The notes under the pieces were generated by a model. It saw only the letters and a list, made by a program, of their open reading frames with translations, was not told where the DNA came from and made no database searches. This document shows, piece by piece, positions 60,927 to 64,000 of a stretch of 64,000 nt of DNA. Both the position numbers and the translations under genes were made by a program. Within the stretch, counting starts at the first letter, position 1. Each line of letters opens with the position of its first letter. The stretch is from Bosea sp. OAE506 (GTDB lineage: Bacteria > Pseudomonadota > Alphaproteobacteria > Rhizobiales > Beijerinckiaceae): the NCBI RefSeq assembly GCF_040546595.1, contig NZ_JBEPOB010000001.1:4465001-4529000 (forward strand), written 5' to 3'.

Positions 60927-61835
60927 TCAGAGGGCCTTGGCGAGACGCGGGTCGAGCGAGTCGCGCAGGCCGTCGCCCAGCAGGTTCACCGCCAGCACGG
61001 TGATCGAGAGGAAGATCGCCGGGAACAGGATGATGTGCGGCTTCACCTGCCAGAGCGCGCGGCCCTCGGCCATGATGTTGCCCCAGGAGGGCGTCGCAGG
61101 CGGAATGCCGGCGCCGATGAAGGAGAGGATCGCTTCGATGATCATGGCGCTGGCGCAGATATAGGTCGCCTGCACGCTCATCGGCGCGAAGGTGTTGGGC
61201 AGGATGTGGCGCAGGATGATGCGGGGGGTGCGGGCGCCGTTGGAGATCGCCGCCTCGACATAGGGCTGCTCGCGCAGCGACAGCACGACGCCGCGCACGA
61301 GCCGCGCCACACGCGGGATTTCGGCGATGGTGATGGCGATGATGACGTTTTGGATCGAACCCCGGGTCAGCGCCATCAGCGCGATGGCGAGCAGGATGGG
61401 CGGGATCGACATCATGCCGTCGATGATGCGCATGACGATGCCGTCAGCCCAGCGCACGAAGCCCGCGAAGAGGCCGATCGTCAGGCCGATGACCGAAGAC
61501 AGGATGGCGACGCTGAAGCCCACCACGAGCGAGACGCGCGCGCCGTAGACGACGCGGGAATAGATGTCCCGGCCGAGCATGTCCGTGCCGAACCAGTAGA
61601 GCTCGGAGGGCACGCGCGTACGCCGCGAGGTGGCGATGGCAGTGGGGTCCACCGTCCAGAGCAGCGGCGCGAAGAGGCCGATCAGCGCCATCAGCACAAG
61701 CAGCGAGCCGCCGATCGCCACTGCGGGGTGGCGGCGCAGATAGCGACGGAAGCGCTTGAAACGCCCCAGCCGCGGGGCGACCGCAGGCTCCGGAGCCGCC
61801 GCCAGCGCGGCGGGGGCCGGAATCGAGCTTTGCAT
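60927..61835 (-). CDS. Dipeptide-type ABC transporter permease (DppC-like), second system
   Basis: 302 aa from ATG 61835, immediately after the stop of the DppB-like gene (2 bases apart). A Pro/Ala-rich cytoplasmic leader precedes the first helix. YWFGTDMLGRDIYSRVVYGARVSLVVG and VEAAISNGARTPRIILRHILPNTFAPMSVQATYICASAMIIEAILSFIGAGIPPATPSWGNIM identify a DppC-type permease. It has the usual six helices. The ATPase genes are not in the window on this side; the next gene is the carbamoylase. Confidence 0.92.
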   Translation of the reverse strand: MQSSIPAPAALAAAPEPAVAPRLGRFKRFRRYLRRHPAVAIGGSLLVLMALIGLFAPLLWTVDPTAIATSRRTRVPSELYWFGTDMLGRDIYSRVVYGARVSLVVGFSVAILSSVIGLTIGLFAGFVRWADGIVMRIIDGMMSIPPILLAIALMALTRGSIQNVIIAITIAEIPRVARLVRGVVLSLREQPYVEAAISNGARTPRIILRHILPNTFAPMSVQATYICASAMIIEAILSFIGAGIPPATPSWGNIMAEGRALWQVKPHIILFPAIFLSITVLAVNLLGDGLRDSLDPRLAKAL

Positions 61836-61837
61836 CG

Positions 61838-62779
61838 TCAATAGCGTATCCTCGGATCGACGATCGTATAGGTCAGGTCGATGAGCAGGTTCACCAGCAC
61901 GTAGACCAGGCTGAACATCAGCACGACGCCCTGGATGACGGGGTAGTCGCGCCGCAGGATGGCATCGACAGTGAGGCGGCCGAGCCCCGGAATGGCGAAG
62001 ACGCTCTCGGTCACGACCGCGCCGCCGATGAGCAGCGCGATGCCGATGCCGATGATCGTCACGATCGGGACCGCGGCGTTCTTGAGGGCGTGCAGGAAGA
62101 GAACCTCGCGCTGGCCGACGCCCTTGGCCTGGGCGGTGCGGACATAGTCCTGCTGCAGGACCTCCAGCATGGTGGCGCGGGTGATGCGCGCGATCAGCGC
62201 GATGTAGACCAGCCCCAGCGTCATCGCCGGCAGGATCAGGTTCCTGAACCAGGGCCAGAAGCCTTGAGAGAGCGGCGTGTAGCCCTGCACCGGAACCCAG
62301 TCGAGCTGCAGCGCGAAGACATAGGCCAGGAGGTAGCCGACGACGAAGACCGGCACCGAGAAACCGAAGACCGCGAAGGCCATGGCGCCGCGGTCGATCC
62401 AGGTGCCGGCCTTCCAGGCGGCGATGACGCCCATCGGGACCGCGATCGAGACGGCGAAGATCAGCGTCAGCACCATCAGCGAGAGCGTCGGCTCGATGCG
62501 CTGGGCAATGAGCTGCGTCACGGGCAGCGAGGTGAAGATCGAGGTGCCGAGGTCGCCCTGCAGGACGCGGAAGGACCATTCGGCGAAGCGCACGAGATAG
62601 GGCCGGTCGAGCCCGAGGCTGGCGCGGATGCGCTCGACATCGGCGGGCGAAGCCTGGTCGCCGGCGATGACCGCCGCCGGATCACCCGGCGCCACATACA
62701 GCAGAGAAAAGACGAACAACGCCACGAAGGCCATCACCGGGATGGTCGTGATGATGCGTCTGACGATGAAGGCCAGCAT
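61838..62779 (-). CDS. Dipeptide-type ABC transporter permease (DppB-like), second system
   Basis: 313 aa. MLAFIVRRIITTIPVMAFVALFVFSLLYVAPGDPAAV is the DppB-type start, and QDYVRTAQAKGVGQREVLFLHALKNAAVPIVTIIGIGIALLIGGAVVTESVFAIPGLGRLTVDAI the EAA-loop region. It pairs with the following permease and with the binding protein upstream. It is separated from that binding-protein gene by a strong stem-loop at 62857-62889. Confidence 0.92.
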   Translation of the reverse strand: MLAFIVRRIITTIPVMAFVALFVFSLLYVAPGDPAAVIAGDQASPADVERIRASLGLDRPYLVRFAEWSFRVLQGDLGTSIFTSLPVTQLIAQRIEPTLSLMVLTLIFAVSIAVPMGVIAAWKAGTWIDRGAMAFAVFGFSVPVFVVGYLLAYVFALQLDWVPVQGYTPLSQGFWPWFRNLILPAMTLGLVYIALIARITRATMLEVLQQDYVRTAQAKGVGQREVLFLHALKNAAVPIVTIIGIGIALLIGGAVVTESVFAIPGLGRLTVDAILRRDYPVIQGVVLMFSLVYVLVNLLIDLTYTIVDPRIRY

Positions 62780-62856
62780 TGCGGCTCACGCGCCCTTTGT
62801 CGTTCGAAACCAGACCGGTCGGTGCCGCCGGAGGCGGCGGCAGAGACCGCGAAGGT

Positions 62857-62889
62857 CCGGGGGCGGCGCGTCGGGCGCGCCGCCCCCGG
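62857..62889 (-). promoter_or_regulatory. 14-bp GC stem-loop between binding-protein and permease genes
   Basis: CCGGGGGCGGCGCG (62857-62870) and CGCGCCGCCCCCGG (62876-62889) are exact inverse complements with a 5-base loop TCGGG. It lies 37 bases after the SBP stop and 78 bases before the permease ATG. Such stems after SBP genes commonly allow more SBP than permease mRNA to accumulate; that role is inferred. Confidence 0.7.
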
Positions 62890-62925
62890 GAGAAGAATGA
62901 GACCTGAAGCCCGCCCTGCGGCGGA

Positions 62926-64000
62926 TCAGGCCTTGGTGACGCCCCAGAGGACCGGGAACGGCCCGCTGGTGACGCCCGAGACGTTCTTCCGCCAGGCCTG
63001 GTAGCCGAGATAGAAGCCGGTCGGGCAATAGACGACGTTCTCGACGGCGGCCTTGTTGAGGCGCCCCATCGCGGCCTTCTCCTCGGCCATGTCCTTGGCG
63101 TTGAACCAGTTCGTCACCTCGGTCTCGACCGCGGGCACGTCGGGCCAGCCGAACCAGGCCTTCTCGCCATTGGCGCGAACGGCCGTGTAGGAGGCCGGGT
63201 TCACGCAGTCCGCGCCGGCATGCCAGGTGTGGAACATGCTCCAGCCACCCTGCCCCGGCGCGGTCTTCTGCGCACGGCGGGCGCCGACGGTGCCCCAGTC
63301 GGTGGCGACGAAGTCGACCTTCATGCCGATGCTCTTGAGCAGCTCGGCAGTGACGTCGCCCATCGACTTGGTGGCGGCCATGTCCTGCGCGACCACGCAG
63401 ATCACCGGCTCGTCCTTGTAGCCGGATTCGGCGAGGAGCTTCTTGGCCTCGGCGACGTTCTTCTTCTTCATGATCTCGCCGCCCTCTTCGGTGTAGAGCG
63501 GCGTGCCGGGGGTGAAGAAGCTGGCCATCGGCTTCCAGAGCTTGTCGTCGTCGCCGACGATCGAGCGCATGTAGTCTTCCTGGTTCAGCGCCGTCATCAC
63601 CGCCTGGCGCACCTTCACGTTGTTGAAGGGCGGGTGCAGATGGTTCATGCGGAAGGCGCCGATGTTGCCGAGCGGATCACCGATGTCGACGCTGACATTG
63701 GTGTTGCGCTTGAGGATCGGCACGAGGTCGGCCAGCGGGGTCTCCCACCAGTCCACTTCGCCGTTCTGCAGCGCGGCGGCGGCCGTCGCCGGATCGGGCA
63801 TGATCACCCATTCGACGCGGTCGAACATCATGACCTTGCCGCCGGAAAGCCAGTCGGGCTTCTCGGTGCGGGGCTTGTAGTCGGCGAACTTCTCGAACAC
63901 CGCCTTGGCGCCCGGGACCCACTCGCTGCGCACGAACTTCATCGGCCCGGAGCCGATGTATTCGGTGATCTGGGTGAAGGGATCGGTGTTGGCGATGCGC
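62926..64000 (-). CDS. Peptide-type ABC transporter substrate-binding protein (SBP family 5), partial
   Basis: The C-terminal ~358 residues of a family 5 binding protein; the gene continues beyond the right edge, since the frame is open to the last base (…NTDPFTQITEYIGSGPMKF). The IGSGP(M/F)KF block and ATPMNxx-like NNVKVRQAVMTALNQEDYMRSIVGDDDKL match OppA/DppA-type proteins. The C-terminal part contains FHTWHAGADCVNPASYTAVRANGEKAWFGWPD. It begins the second dipeptide-type operon (SBP, DppB, DppC), located next to the N-carbamoyl-D-amino-acid hydrolase, so a D-amino-acid derivative or peptide is the likely cargo. Confidence 0.9.
   Translation of the reverse strand, partial: RIANTDPFTQITEYIGSGPMKFVRSEWVPGAKAVFEKFADYKPRTEKPDWLSGGKVMMFDRVEWVIMPDPATAAAALQNGEVDWWETPLADLVPILKRNTNVSVDIGDPLGNIGAFRMNHLHPPFNNVKVRQAVMTALNQEDYMRSIVGDDDKLWKPMASFFTPGTPLYTEEGGEIMKKKNVAEAKKLLAESGYKDEPVICVVAQDMAATKSMGDVTAELLKSIGMKVDFVATDWGTVGARRAQKTAPGQGGWSMFHTWHAGADCVNPASYTAVRANGEKAWFGWPDVPAVETEVTNWFNAKDMAEEKAAMGRLNKAAVENVVYCPTGFYLGYQAWRKNVSGVTSGPFPVLWGVTKA

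Overview
The window is high-GC, densely coding DNA with short spacers (no gene-free stretch above 300 bases), no rRNA or tRNA and no insertion sequence. The gene set points to an alphaproteobacterium of the Hyphomicrobiales (Rhizobiales). The pointers are a giant GROWTH-POLE-RING-like coiled protein, an MlaE permease with a fused STAS domain, many ABC uptake systems for nitrogenous compounds, CtrA-type TTAA-N7-TTAAC boxes and imperfect palindromic intergenic repeats. A Bosea-like organism is my best guess, but that is inference from gene content only.

Layout. 1-3.2 kb: a BLUF blue-light receptor, an oligopeptide-type binding protein and a D-amino-acid aminotransferase. 3.2-4.3 kb: a nucleotidyltransferase-fold gene with four alternating 9-bp repeats at its start. 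4.3-15.3 kb: a purine module, with guanine deaminase on the minus strand and xanthine dehydrogenase xdhABC translationally coupled to a BMP-family nucleoside/purine ABC transporter on the plus strand. 15.5-20.7 kb: a branched-chain-amino-acid-type ABC transporter (SBP, livHMGF) ending in a cupin gene. 20.8-22.2 kb: three consecutive PilZ genes. 22.2-23.4 kb: a flavin monooxygenase whose upstream region carries the same TTTCAAGCTTGAAA palindrome that sits inside the promoter of the liv-type operon. 23.7-27.3 kb: HU, a CoxE-like VWA protein, a membrane protein, UspA, an ISC-type ferredoxin and an Hpt protein. 27.5-33.2 kb: the 1871-residue GPR-like protein with 22-residue repeats, closed by a strong terminator.

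33.2-38 kb: a MerR regulator with a textbook MerR operator driving a carboxymuconolactone-decarboxylase-like gene, then an Mla-type lipid ABC system (mlaE, mlaF, mlaD, auxiliary lipoprotein). 38.2-44.4 kb: a conserved hypothetical, then an SBP/ATPase/permease/FAD-oxidoreductase operon divergent from a creatininase-family hydrolase. 44.4-45.1 kb: a HigBA-type toxin-antitoxin pair. 45.1-48.1 kb: malonyl-CoA decarboxylase and malonyl-CoA synthetase. 48.2-49.4 kb: a four-carbon-acid-sugar kinase.

49.7-64 kb: two dipeptide-type ABC systems in opposite orientation, neither with an ATPase in view. They flank a gamma-glutamyltransferase-family enzyme, a DUF1028 protein, an orphan VgrG-tip-like beta-helix protein, a D-threonine-aldolase/DSD1-type PLP enzyme, RidA, a GNAT acetyltransferase, a dihydroorotase-like amidohydrolase and an N-carbamoyl-D-amino-acid hydrolase. 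With the D-amino-acid aminotransferase at 2.3 kb, the window looks like a region for scavenging nitrogen from purines, peptides and D-/N-carbamoyl amino acids. The last binding protein runs off the right edge.

Three 76-77 bp palindromic repeats lie between cistrons of three different ABC operons, and related shorter hairpins occur at other junctions. No complete new defence or mobile system was found. The best candidates for undescribed biology are the nucleotidyltransferase with its repeat-dense start region, the two-site regulon around the flavin monooxygenase, and the orphan VgrG-like needle protein.
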